Source: Poriferisodalis sp965262965 (GTDB lineage: Bacteria; Actinomycetota; Acidimicrobiia; Acidimicrobiales; Poriferisodalaceae). From it: a stretch of 64,000 nt of DNA. The position numbers and the translations under genes are program-made. Position 1 is the first letter of the stretch. Every line of letters begins with the position of its first letter. This document shows positions 16,607 through 24,793 of this stretch, one piece after another. The notes under the pieces are model-generated. The model had not been told where the DNA came from, did not search any database, and saw nothing but the letters and a program-made list of their open reading frames with translations. The stretch spans positions 2,728,001-2,792,000 of the forward strand of contig NZ_OZ253573.1 in assembly GCF_965262965.1 (NCBI RefSeq). Direction: 5' to 3'.

Positions 16607-18238
16607 ATGGCTGAAGGTGCGAAATACGACTGGCTGCTGCTCGGGGATGCCGTTGATCGAGCGGCTCGCATGTGGGGGGACCGCCCGGCGGTGGTCTTCG
16701 GCGAGCGGCGCTGGAACTACGCCGACTTCGCCGCCGAGGTGGACCGTGTGGCGAAGGGTTTGATGGCGCTGGGGGCCCAGCGGGGCGACCACGTGGCCGT
16801 GTGGATGACCAACCTCCCCGAGTGGCTGTGGCTCCAGTACGCCATCGCCAAGGTGGGGTGCTGCATCGTGCCGCTGAACACCCGCTACCGCACCGACGAT
16901 GTCGCCTACACGGTGGCGCAGTCCGAGAGCCGGTTCATGATCTCGATCGACCGCTCGGGGCCGATCGACTACCGCGAGATGCTCTGCGAGGCCTACCCCG
17001 GGATCGTTGAGGCAGGGCACTTGGAGCGCCTCGTGTTCACCGGCGAGCCCCGTGATGACAGCCTTGCGGACACCGGGAGCTGGGGCGGCCTGCTGACCGC
17101 GGGCGAGAGCGTTACCGACGCCGAGCTAGCCGAACGGGCAGCCAGCGTGACCGTCGACGACCGCATGATGCTGGCGTATACCTCGGGTACGACTGGGCAC
17201 CCCAAGGGCGTCGTGCATACCCACCGGCCGTTGCGAAACAGCCGTGAGCGCGCCATGTTGCTGGGCCACACCCACAACGACATTCACATGAGCTACCTGC
17301 CGCTGTTCCACCTGTTCGGCTTCGGCGAAGTGTCGATCCAGGCGGTGCTCTCCGGTGGCTGCCAAGTGCTGTTCGACGTCTTCGACCCTGCGGCGATCCT
17401 GGCAGAAGTCGAGTCGCTCGGCGGCACGGTCCTGCACGGGTTCGATTCGCACTGGGGCGACCTGCTGCGGGCTCAGCAAGAGCACCCCCGCGACGTGTCC
17501 AGCCTGCGGATGGGAACCCTGGCTGCAGGCATGGAGTCGTCCACCCCAGTGGCCCGCCGGGCACAAGAAGTGTTCTGCCCGACGGTTTCCGGCTGGGGCA
17601 TGAGCGAGTCGTGGGCGTTCGTGAGCTGCAGCCACCCCACCCACAGCGTCGAGCAGCGCAGCGAGGCTTCCGGCTACCCGATGGACGACATCGAGTTCCA
17701 GATCCGCGACCCCGACACCGGCGACGAATGCCCGCCCGACGTTCCTGGGGCGCTGTTCGTCCGGGGCTACACGGTGATGGAGGAGTACTGGCGCCGCCCC
17801 GAAGCCACCGCCGAAGTGCTCGACAACGACGGCTGGCTCGACACCGGCGACATCGCCCGGATGCGGCCCGACGGCCACGCGGTCTTCATCGGCCGCCACA
17901 AGGACATGCTGAAAGTGGGCGGCGAGAACGTCTCACCCGCAGAAGTAGAGGGCTACCTGCTCGATGTCGACGGCGTCGAACAATTAGCCGTAGTCGGCTA
18001 CCCCGACCCCCGACTAGTCGAGGTCCCCGTCGCCTTCGTGCAGCGCACCGCCACAGCCCCAACCGACCTCACCGAAGATGCCCTCCTAGAGCGCTGCCGC
18101 GGCCGCATAGCCAGCTTCAAGATCCCCCGCCATGTGATCTTCGTAGACGAGATGCCCACCACGCCCTCAGGCAAGATCCGAAAAGTAGAGCTCCGCGACT
18201 GGGCCCTAGACCGCCTAGGAAACCCCACCCACGCCTAA
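16607..18238 (+). CDS. Acyl-CoA synthetase (AMP-forming)
   Basis: A 543-residue adenylate-forming ligase that activates a carboxylic acid to its acyl-CoA through an acyl-AMP. The P-loop-like A3 motif is YTSGTTGHPKGV, the A5 region is GWGMSES, A7 is GWLDTGDIARM, A8 is GRHKDMLKVGGENVSPAEVE, and the A10 lysine lies in PTTPSGKIRK. All core motifs are intact. I start at ATG 16607; an upstream GTG at 16544 adds residues without similarity. It lies back-to-back with the LLM gene and convergent with an acyl-CoA dehydrogenase, forming a fatty-acid or aryl-acid catabolic block. Substrate unknown. Confidence 0.92.
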   Translation: MAEGAKYDWLLLGDAVDRAARMWGDRPAVVFGERRWNYADFAAEVDRVAKGLMALGAQRGDHVAVWMTNLPEWLWLQYAIAKVGCCIVPLNTRYRTDDVAYTVAQSESRFMISIDRSGPIDYREMLCEAYPGIVEAGHLERLVFTGEPRDDSLADTGSWGGLLTAGESVTDAELAERAASVTVDDRMMLAYTSGTTGHPKGVVHTHRPLRNSRERAMLLGHTHNDIHMSYLPLFHLFGFGEVSIQAVLSGGCQVLFDVFDPAAILAEVESLGGTVLHGFDSHWGDLLRAQQEHPRDVSSLRMGTLAAGMESSTPVARRAQEVFCPTVSGWGMSESWAFVSCSHPTHSVEQRSEASGYPMDDIEFQIRDPDTGDECPPDVPGALFVRGYTVMEEYWRRPEATAEVLDNDGWLDTGDIARMRPDGHAVFIGRHKDMLKVGGENVSPAEVEGYLLDVDGVEQLAVVGYPDPRLVEVPVAFVQRTATAPTDLTEDALLERCRGRIASFKIPRHVIFVDEMPTTPSGKIRKVELRDWALDRLGNPTHA

Positions 18239-18252
18239 CGCGTTGCCAGCGG

Positions 18253-19557
18253 CTACGGCCCCGAGAACGCCATGGCCGGCGCAACCGGCCCGCCCAGCGT
18301 GTGGTCGGTCACGAGCCCCATGGACCGCTCGCTCTCGCGGTTCTTGACCTCCGAGCGCGCCACGACGTGGTGGTGTACCTCGTCGGGACCATCGGCAAGC
18401 CGCAACGTGCGCTGCGCGTGCCACATGTCAGCCAGCGGGAACCATTGCGAGACACCGGCAGCGCCGTGCATCTGGATGGACTCGTTGATGATGTCGCAGC
18501 ACTTCTCGGGCACCATCGCCTTGACGGCGCTGACCCAGACGCGGGCCTCTGCGTTGCCGAGCGTGTCCATGGCCTTCGCGGCACGCAGCACCATCAGCCG
18601 CATGGCCTCGACCTCGATGCGTGAGCGCGAGACGATCTCCATGTTCTTGCCCAGGTTGATGAGCTTCTTGCCGAAGCCCTCACGGGACAAGCCCCGGTCC
18701 ACCATCATCTCGATGGCCTTTTCGGCGGCGCCGATGGAGCGCATGCAGTGGTGGATGCGGCCCGGGCCAAGACGCAGCTGGCTGATCTCGAAGCCCCGGC
18801 CCTCGCCGAGCAGGATGTTGTCCTTGGGCACGCGCACGTCCTCGAAGGTAATGTGCATGTGTCCGTGCGGGGCGTCGTCAGAGCCGAAGACGTGCATCGG
18901 GCCCAGGATGTTCACGCCCGGTGCGTCGATCGGCACGAGGATCTGCGACTGCTGCTTGTAGGTGTCCGCATCGGGGTTGGTGCGGACCATCGTGATCATG
19001 ATCTTGCAGCGCGGGTCGCCCGCCCCTGAGATGTAGAACTTCTCGCCGTTGATGAGCCACTCTTCGCCGTCGAGCACAGCGTTGGTCTGCACCTGCTTGG
19101 CGTCCGAGCTCATCACGGCCGGCTCGGTCATGGCGTAGGCAGAGCGGATCTTGCCCTCGAGCAGCGGTTCAAGCCACTGCTGCTTCTGCTCGGCGGTGCC
19201 TACACGCTCCAGGACTTCCATGTTGCCGGTGTCAGGCGCGGAGCAGTTCAGGCACTCCGACGCCAGCCGGTTCTTGCCCAGCTCGTTGGCGATGTAGGCG
19301 TAGTCGAGGTTGCTGAGGCCCTGGCCGGTCTCGGCGTCGGGCAGGAAGAAGTTCCACAGGCCCTGCTCGCGTGCCTTGGTCTTGGCAACTTCCAGCAGTT
19401 CGAGCTGCCCGTCCCCCCAGCTCCAGCGCTCTTCGCGGTTCTCGCCGAGGCGGTGGAACTCTTCGGTGATGGGATCGACCTCGTCGCGGATGAACGTCTT
19501 CACGGCTTCATACAGCGGCTCGACCGAAGTCGACATCCGCAGGTCGAAATCGTCCAT
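18253..19557 (-). CDS. Acyl-CoA dehydrogenase (ACAD10/11-like subfamily)
   Basis: A 434-residue flavoprotein for alpha,beta-dehydrogenation of acyl-CoA. FAD/substrate motifs are visible in AYAMTEPAVMSSDAK and NGEKFYISGAGDPRCKIMIT. The C-terminal RLADGPDEVHHHVVARSE with MHGAAGVSQ ahead of it is typical of the long-chain ACAD10/11-type group. I start at ATG 19557; the frame stays open to 20049 but overlaps the opposite-strand DUF3499 gene and has no similarity there. Its stop is 14 bp from the convergent CoA ligase, with which it probably shares a pathway. Confidence 0.92.
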   Translation of the reverse strand: MDDFDLRMSTSVEPLYEAVKTFIRDEVDPITEEFHRLGENREERWSWGDGQLELLEVAKTKAREQGLWNFFLPDAETGQGLSNLDYAYIANELGKNRLASECLNCSAPDTGNMEVLERVGTAEQKQQWLEPLLEGKIRSAYAMTEPAVMSSDAKQVQTNAVLDGEEWLINGEKFYISGAGDPRCKIMITMVRTNPDADTYKQQSQILVPIDAPGVNILGPMHVFGSDDAPHGHMHITFEDVRVPKDNILLGEGRGFEISQLRLGPGRIHHCMRSIGAAEKAIEMMVDRGLSREGFGKKLINLGKNMEIVSRSRIEVEAMRLMVLRAAKAMDTLGNAEARVWVSAVKAMVPEKCCDIINESIQMHGAAGVSQWFPLADMWHAQRTLRLADGPDEVHHHVVARSEVKNRESERSMGLVTDHTLGGPVAPAMAFSGP

Positions 19558-19737
19558 GCTCGCTGATCTCAATGCTCCGCCAACCACAGCGGCTCCTCTC
19601 ATTCGCACCTGCAGCGCTTGCCTGCGCCGAGCGCAGAGAACCCTACCGAAACGAGGTGGACGATTCTGAGTGCGGCACTGCTGGTCACGGTTGCATATCC
19701 CCGTTCGGACGGCGATGCGCCAGTACTTTCGAGGGCC

Positions 19738-20106
19738 ATGTTGCAATGCGTGCGGGGAACGTGCACTGAGGCGGCCACGGCGGGTCTGGGCTATGACATC
19801 GTCCGCACCATGGCGTGGATTTACGATCTCGACGCCGCAACGATGGCGGGAGCACGTCGCAATCGGGACGTCGTCGTCCCGCTGTGCCCAATGCACGCTG
19901 ACCGGATCCGCGTCCCGCTGGGCTGGGACTTCCAGGACCAGCGAGTCGCCGAACCCAAGCCGGAGCCGATGCCCGCCGATATCACGGAGCCGCTCTTCGA
20001 GCCCCGTTCGCGGCCCGAACCCGAGGCACTCGCCGAACCTTTGCCCCAAGAGCAGCCCTCCATGCTCGAACGGGCCTTTCGGGCCGCGCCTGTACGCGGC
20101 CGCTGA
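19738..20106 (+). CDS. DUF3499 family protein
   Basis: A 122-residue conserved actinobacterial protein of unknown function. The family pattern is present: an N-terminal cysteine pair (MLQCVRGTCTEAA), an aromatic strand (YDIVRTMAWIYDL), then VPLCPMHADRIRVPLGWDF with a further Cys and His, suggesting a small zinc-binding fold. The C-terminal tail is proline- and glutamate-rich and looks disordered. ATG 19738 gives the domain start exactly; the longer open frame from 19618 is not needed. It is divergent from the acyl-CoA dehydrogenase with a gap of 180 bp. Confidence 0.85.
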   Translation: MLQCVRGTCTEAATAGLGYDIVRTMAWIYDLDAATMAGARRNRDVVVPLCPMHADRIRVPLGWDFQDQRVAEPKPEPMPADITEPLFEPRSRPEPEALAEPLPQEQPSMLERAFRAAPVRGR

Positions 20107-20118
20107 TCCGCTGCGGCG

Positions 20119-20379
20119 CTACAGCAGGCTTGCGCCCCGCACTGCGGTGAGCACCAGGCGGCCCTGGGGATTCATGGTCGCTCGATAGCGGATGCCGTCA
20201 GCGTCGGCGAGCACCAGCTCGTTTCCTTCGTTGGCGACATGCAGTTCGAGGCCGAGTTCTTCAGACAGCTCGATTCGGCTGGCCTCAAGCGCAGATCGCA
20301 TCCTGGTGCGCCGCTGAGCTTCCAACAGGTCCATGTCGTAGTCGACAAAGTCCCCTGGCTCGGTCCCACTGGGCCGCAT
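20119..20379 (-). CDS. Small hypothetical protein
   Basis: An 86-residue protein (from ATG 20379) that I do not recognise. A helical acidic first half (DYDMDLLEAQRRTRM, SRIELSEELGLELHVAN) is followed by strands ELVLADADGIRYRATMNPQG and RLVLTAVRG. No signal peptide, membrane helix or cysteine. A GTG at 20445 would add 22 residues but would leave only 12 bp to the divergent gene at 20458, so the ATG is preferred. It converges with the DUF3499 gene with a gap of 12 bp. Function unknown. Confidence 0.55.
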   Translation of the reverse strand: MRPSGTEPGDFVDYDMDLLEAQRRTRMRSALEASRIELSEELGLELHVANEGNELVLADADGIRYRATMNPQGRLVLTAVRGASLL

Positions 20380-20457
20380 GCCGCCACTCTCGCACACCCA
20401 AGAGTCCTGCCAAAGCACCTGCCCACGCTCCCGGTCGCGCGCCACTAGCGTGATCGC

Positions 20458-20715
20458 GTGAGCCTGTGGCTGGCAGTTCCGCTGTCGCTGGTGTTCATCT
20501 ACGTCGTGTACCGGCTCGGTCTACGGATGATGGCGACGTTCTCGCGGCCGATTCCGCCGCCGCCCCCACCGGGGGAGCTACGCCGAGTGCGCTTGACCTA
20601 CCGCTGCAGCCTGTGCGGAACCGAGATGCGCATGACCCGGGCACCGGTTCAGCACCCCGAACCGCCTCGGTGCTGCAGCGAGGACATGGATCTGGTGGCG
20701 AACGCTGACGAGTAG
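20458..20715 (+). CDS. Small membrane-anchored zinc-ribbon protein
   Basis: An 85-residue protein from GTG 20458. An N-terminal membrane helix (LWLAVPLSLVFIYVVYRLGL) is followed by a proline run and a compact cysteine module, YRCSLCGTEMRM then PRCCSEDM, giving CxxC plus a CC pair as in rubredoxin-like zinc ribbons. The helix would tether the ribbon on the cytoplasmic side. No known partner. It lies close to the cell-division and cell-wall cluster but on the opposite strand. Coding potential is supported by the cysteine pattern and high GC at third positions; function is unknown. Confidence 0.65.
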   Translation: MSLWLAVPLSLVFIYVVYRLGLRMMATFSRPIPPPPPPGELRRVRLTYRCSLCGTEMRMTRAPVQHPEPPRCCSEDMDLVANADE

Positions 20716-20847
20716 CGCTGGTTCTGCACAGATTTTCCACAACCTGGGGAAATCACATCAGTGTCATTCACTGGTTCTCAGGTATGTCATGAGCCGCTCG
20801 GGCCATATCCCCGTGTTGCGGCGTCCCTCTTGACTCGGTGAATGCGG

Positions 20848-21114
20848 CTATCGCCAGCGGGTCGCGAGCAGGATGCCGACCAGCACGACACCCAAACCCA
20901 CCGCAATCCATGCACTGTGGGGGCTGCTGGGCAGCCAGCTCAGGTAGTTCGACACGATCACCGCAGTGCCGGCGGCCAGCAGTGCGCCGATGAGCCAACC
21001 GAACCACGGCGCGCTCTGGGGAACGTGGCTGCTGGCAGCGTGCTGTTGTTGCTGCGCGTTCTGCGGGCGAGTGCCCTTGGGAGTGATGCGGCTGGTCTTG
21101 CGTGGCCTTGCCAT
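20848..21114 (-). CDS. crgA: Cell division protein CrgA
   Basis: An 88-residue septum-localising membrane protein that in mycobacteria and streptomycetes interacts with FtsZ/PBPs. The basic N-terminus MARPRKTSRITPKGTRP is followed by two hydrophobic helices (WFGWLIGALLAAGTAVIVSN and WIAVGLGVVLVGILLATRWR), and the protein ends in the family signature LATRWR. Gene order next to pknB and the rodA/PBP pair is the classic actinobacterial arrangement, supporting the call. A polyglutamine-like QQQQ stretch lies before the first helix. Confidence 0.9.
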   Translation of the reverse strand: MARPRKTSRITPKGTRPQNAQQQQHAASSHVPQSAPWFGWLIGALLAAGTAVIVSNYLSWLPSSPHSAWIAVGLGVVLVGILLATRWR

Positions 21115-21164
21115 GGCAGCTCACCCTAGAAGCATCAAAGCCTCGCGTCGCGGGAACACGCGGT

Positions 21165-23432
21165 TCACGACTCGCTCGGGCTTCCGCTCTCGGAGGCGGG
21201 CTCTTCGCCAGAGCTCGATTCGTCGAGGGCTTCGCCGATCACCATGGTGACGGTATCGAAGTTGATTCTGATGACCGTGCCGGGTGCAGGTTCGAACGTG
21301 ATCACCTGCCCGTCGGCGGCGTCTCCGCCCGCGACCTCTTGGGTGCGCCGTTCGACGGTGAAACCGAGTTCTGTCATCGCGGCAGTCGCGTCGTCGGGTT
21401 CGAAGGTTCCGAGGGCCTGCAGGCTTGGGACCGTTGCCATCTCTGGCGGCTTGAACAGGTGGAGTACGACCTCGGATCCGGCGATGAGCACGGTTCCGGG
21501 CTCGGGACTGACCTCGCGAACAACGTTCGTATTGACATCGAGATTCGACACCTCGCGCGCCGAGCGCTTCACCGAGAAGCCCATTGTCACCAGTGCGTCT
21601 TCGATCCGGTCGGCAAGAGACGTGCCGAAGTCTTCCAGCGACGGCACGACCAGCTCTTCGGGCCCATCGGAGACGATCAGCGTGACCACGCTGCCCCGCT
21701 CCACCGAATCGGTGGCTTCGGGGCTGTTGCGAATGACGGAGCCTTCGCTGAACTCGGTGGAGAACTCCCGCTCGACGCGGTCGACGAGACCGAGGCGGGC
21801 CAGTGTGACGCGCGCGTCGTCGATGGTCTGCCCGACCAGGCGCGGAACCTCCACCTCGCCCCGACCCGCCGAAACCGTCAGCGTCACCTCGGTCCCTGCA
21901 GGTCGCTCTTCGGTGCTTGCGATGCTCTGCTCGGTCACCTGTCCGACTTCGAGACTGTCGTTGCGCACGTCAACTCGCTCGACGCTGAAACCTGCCGCGA
22001 CGAGCACCGCTTCGGCCTCGGGATACGGCCTGCCGAACACATTGGGCACCGTCACGAGCGTTGTCGGCGCCGCGGCGAACAGCGTGATCGGACGGTCCGG
22101 GTTGTTCGGCTCGGCCAGCAGCAGGCCTGCACGTGGGTTCTGCTGGAAGACGACGTTCTCCTCGATGTCGTCGCGTTCGGAGAATTCGATCGTGACGAAA
22201 TCGAAGCCGACATCTCCCAGTTCGCGCTCGGCTTCGGCGAAATGCAATCCGACGACATTCGGCACTCGCAGCCGAACGTCGGAAGTGTCGTCCGGTGCTG
22301 CGATGCCCGTCGTCGGGCCACGATCGTTGACGAGCAGGAACACGAGCCCTGCAATGACCAGCAACAACACGACCAACAGCGTGATCCACATGGGCGTGCG
22401 GTCGGGCGGCTCGACGGCGGTGGGAGCTGGCGGGTATGCGGGCGGATAGCCGCCGTAGCCCTGCGGAGGCGTCGGGGGTGCGCCATAGACAGGCGGCTCG
22501 GCGGCCGCCGGCGCGGTCGCGGGTACCGCAGCCGGCGCGGGCTCCGTCTTGATGGCGGGGAAGTAGGCCGTGATGTCGACCGCGGCGGCATGTGTTGGCT
22601 GGCCAGCACGGAAGCGCAGCAAGTCGTTGCGCATTTCCGCAGCCGAGCCGTAGCGCGCTGCGGGCTCCTTTGCGAGACCGCGCAGGCAGATGGCCTCGAG
22701 CTCGTGCGGTACGTCGGCGTTGAAGCGCGACGGTGGCACCGGCGGTTCTTGGACGTGCTTGTAGGCGATGGAGACCGGACTGTCGCCGGTGAACGGCGGT
22801 CCCGAGGTCAGGATCTCGTAGAGCACGACCGACAGCGAGTACACGTCGCTGCGCGGGTCGGCGTCTTGTCCTTGGGCCTGTTCTGGGGACAGGTAGGTGG
22901 CGGTGCCCATGACGGAGCCTGTGCGCGTCAGGTCGTCCGAGCCGCCGCCGAGCGCCCGGGCGATGCCGAAGTCGGCGACTTTGACTTGGCCCGATTGGGT
23001 GATCATGACGTTGCCGGGCTTGATGTCGCGGTGAACGACGCCGTTCGAATGGGCGAAGGCGAGCGCCGCGGCGATGTCGATAGCGATGTCAGCCGCCCGG
23101 TCCGGATGCAGCGGGCCATTGCTGCGGATCACCTCGGCCAGGCTGCGTCCTTCGACGTACTCCATCACGATGTAGTAGGTGCCGTCGTGGTTGCCCCAGT
23201 CGTACACGCCGACCACGTTGGGTTGGCTCAAGTTCGCAGCCGCCTGTGCTTCGCGGCGGAAGCGTTCGACGAACGACGAGTCGTTGGCGAGTTCCGGGAA
23301 TAGCACCTTGACGGCGACCGGCCGGTCCAGCAACCGATCGCGTCCCAAGAAGATCTCGGACATCCCGCCTCGCGCGATGCGGCTGAACAGCTCGTAACGG
23401 CCGCCGAAGATCGGGTTGTCGTTGTCTGCCAT
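21165..23432 (-). CDS. pknB: Serine/threonine protein kinase PknB with five PASTA repeats
   Basis: A 755-residue transmembrane kinase sensing muropeptides or lipid II and controlling growth and division. The kinase domain (about residues 11-275) has the glycine loop IARGGMSEIFLG, VAVKV lysine, HRDIKPGN catalytic loop, DFG, and activation-loop threonines in TRTGSVMGTATYLSPEQ. A proline/alanine-rich juxtamembrane linker leads to one membrane helix (ITLLVVLLLVIAGLVFLLV). The exterior carries five PASTA units and an acidic Ser/Glu tail. ATG 23432 is chosen; a GTG two codons upstream is possible. It lies in the run pstP-rodA-pbp-pknB; the usual pknA is absent. Confidence 0.95.
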   Translation of the reverse strand: MADNDNPIFGGRYELFSRIARGGMSEIFLGRDRLLDRPVAVKVLFPELANDSSFVERFRREAQAAANLSQPNVVGVYDWGNHDGTYYIVMEYVEGRSLAEVIRSNGPLHPDRAADIAIDIAAALAFAHSNGVVHRDIKPGNVMITQSGQVKVADFGIARALGGGSDDLTRTGSVMGTATYLSPEQAQGQDADPRSDVYSLSVVLYEILTSGPPFTGDSPVSIAYKHVQEPPVPPSRFNADVPHELEAICLRGLAKEPAARYGSAAEMRNDLLRFRAGQPTHAAAVDITAYFPAIKTEPAPAAVPATAPAAAEPPVYGAPPTPPQGYGGYPPAYPPAPTAVEPPDRTPMWITLLVVLLLVIAGLVFLLVNDRGPTTGIAAPDDTSDVRLRVPNVVGLHFAEAERELGDVGFDFVTIEFSERDDIEENVVFQQNPRAGLLLAEPNNPDRPITLFAAAPTTLVTVPNVFGRPYPEAEAVLVAAGFSVERVDVRNDSLEVGQVTEQSIASTEERPAGTEVTLTVSAGRGEVEVPRLVGQTIDDARVTLARLGLVDRVEREFSTEFSEGSVIRNSPEATDSVERGSVVTLIVSDGPEELVVPSLEDFGTSLADRIEDALVTMGFSVKRSAREVSNLDVNTNVVREVSPEPGTVLIAGSEVVLHLFKPPEMATVPSLQALGTFEPDDATAAMTELGFTVERRTQEVAGGDAADGQVITFEPAPGTVIRINFDTVTMVIGEALDESSSGEEPASESGSPSES

Positions 23433-23509
23433 GGGCACTGAGCAGTCTCGGGGAACGGGTTTGCCGAATCGGTCCGCCGGTCCGGCGGGGTGCGCCTGCG
23501 GGAGTCGGT

Positions 23510-24793
23510 TCAGGGACCGTCGACGACCGAGGTCGGGATGGCCCGGCGTGCAAGCGCGGCTTCTGCTGCGGTTGCAGCGATCAACGATGCCAAGGTACCG
23601 CCGGGCTGCCGCTCGTCTGCGTCAAGCCGCACATCTGTCTCGACGACGACGGCAACTGCGACCACCGGATTTTCCGCCGGCGCCAGCAGCACCGCCCATT
23701 CGCCGATCTGCGTGACGGCTGCGGTTGTGGCGTCGACGGTGACGACGACGCCTTCGGCCACAGCTGCTCTGGTTTGGGTGGTCTCGGTCGGGGCCAGACG
23801 CAGCGATGCCTGCTCGGCGGCGGCGGCCATCTGACGGAGCAGATCTGCTGCCTCGCCGGAATCGAACAGCTGGGCCACATCGGTCGGTTCTGTCGCTTCG
23901 ATGCCGCTGCCCGCAGACGGCTCGCCCGATGCTGGCTGTGATGCCGGTCGGGCCGTGATGCGCTGGACGACGAATGGGCGTGTCAGTGCGCCCTCGTTGG
24001 CGACCGCTGCAGCGGCGAGTGCGAGCTGCAACGGCGTGATGGCTGTGTCGCTGCGAGAGCCGCTGCCGTCGAGTTCTGCGGGAAGGTCCATACCCGTGAC
24101 GCCGTGGGATCGGACTGCCCGTCGGATCAGCTCGTCGGCCTCGGGTGCCTCCGCAATCAGCTCGTAGTAGCGCTGGTAGGCAAGCGATAGTGTCGGCTGC
24201 CGACGCGTATCGGTTCCGGTTTCGCCAGTGTCTGATGCGCCAGTCAGCTCATTGGGATCGAAGCTCGGTCTTGACCACATTGCGATGACTGCACCGGTGG
24301 CAGGATCGAGCACGACCACGGCGCCGTCGCGGTCGCCGAGCGCTGCTCGTGCGGTGAGCTGTGTGCCGTGATGGACGGTGAGATCCAAATCGCCGACACG
24401 GCCGCTGTCAGCGAACAGATCCGCCAGTCGGGTGATCGAGATGTCCGCGGCGCTGCCGGAGAGATGGGAGTTGTAGGTGCGTTCCAGACCGGCGACTCCC
24501 AGCGTCGGCGAGAGATAACCGACGATGTGGGCATACAGGTGCCCATGGGGGTAGTCGCGCAACTGCGGCGAGCCGGAATCGTTGTTGCCGTCCAACGCGG
24601 GCGCGATGGTCTCGCCGTCAGCGGTGGTGATTGCACCCCGTGCGATGCCGATCGACGCGATTGCCGACCGTGTGTTGCGAGGGTGCGCCCGGAGATCTTC
24701 CGCCGAGAAATACCCGAGGTTGGTGAGCTGGACCAGCAGCACGACGAACCCTGCGACGAGTACGACGGTGAGCTTCGCTATTCGACGATTCAC
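23510..24793 (-). CDS. PbpA-position penicillin-binding protein without transpeptidase motifs (pseudoenzyme)
   Basis: A 427-residue protein in the slot of class B PBP pbpA. N-terminal membrane helix IAKLTVVLVAGFVVLLVQLT; dimerisation-domain blocks HPRNTRSAIASIGIARGAIT, HIVGYLSPTLGVAGLERTYN and DLDLTVHHGTQLTARAALGD are normal. Where PbpA has AYQ..YxPGSTFK this protein reads LAYQRYYELIAEAPE, so SxxK is gone. About 65 residues that carry SxN are missing. The KTG region is replaced by RLAPTETTQTRAAVAEG, before the conserved final strand NPVVAVAVVVE. GTG 24793 overlaps rodA's stop (GTGA). The frame is intact, so it may be a structural partner of RodA or PknB rather than an enzyme. Confidence 0.8.
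   Translation of the reverse strand: MNRRIAKLTVVLVAGFVVLLVQLTNLGYFSAEDLRAHPRNTRSAIASIGIARGAITTADGETIAPALDGNNDSGSPQLRDYPHGHLYAHIVGYLSPTLGVAGLERTYNSHLSGSAADISITRLADLFADSGRVGDLDLTVHHGTQLTARAALGDRDGAVVVLDPATGAVIAMWSRPSFDPNELTGASDTGETGTDTRRQPTLSLAYQRYYELIAEAPEADELIRRAVRSHGVTGMDLPAELDGSGSRSDTAITPLQLALAAAAVANEGALTRPFVVQRITARPASQPASGEPSAGSGIEATEPTDVAQLFDSGEAADLLRQMAAAAEQASLRLAPTETTQTRAAVAEGVVVTVDATTAAVTQIGEWAVLLAPAENPVVAVAVVVETDVRLDADERQPGGTLASLIAATAAEAALARRAIPTSVVDGP

Noticed and set aside
20733..20741. DnaA-box-like TTTTCCACA near crgA, hinting at oriC
   Set aside because: Only one box is visible, with no cluster, A+T-rich unwinding region, dnaA or gyrB. In mycobacteria this cluster lies near the origin, but that alone does not support an origin call.
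21102..23303. Long plus-strand open frame opposite pknB
   Set aside because: It is a GC-rich shadow of the kinase gene; composition follows codon positions of the minus strand and no domain is recognisable.
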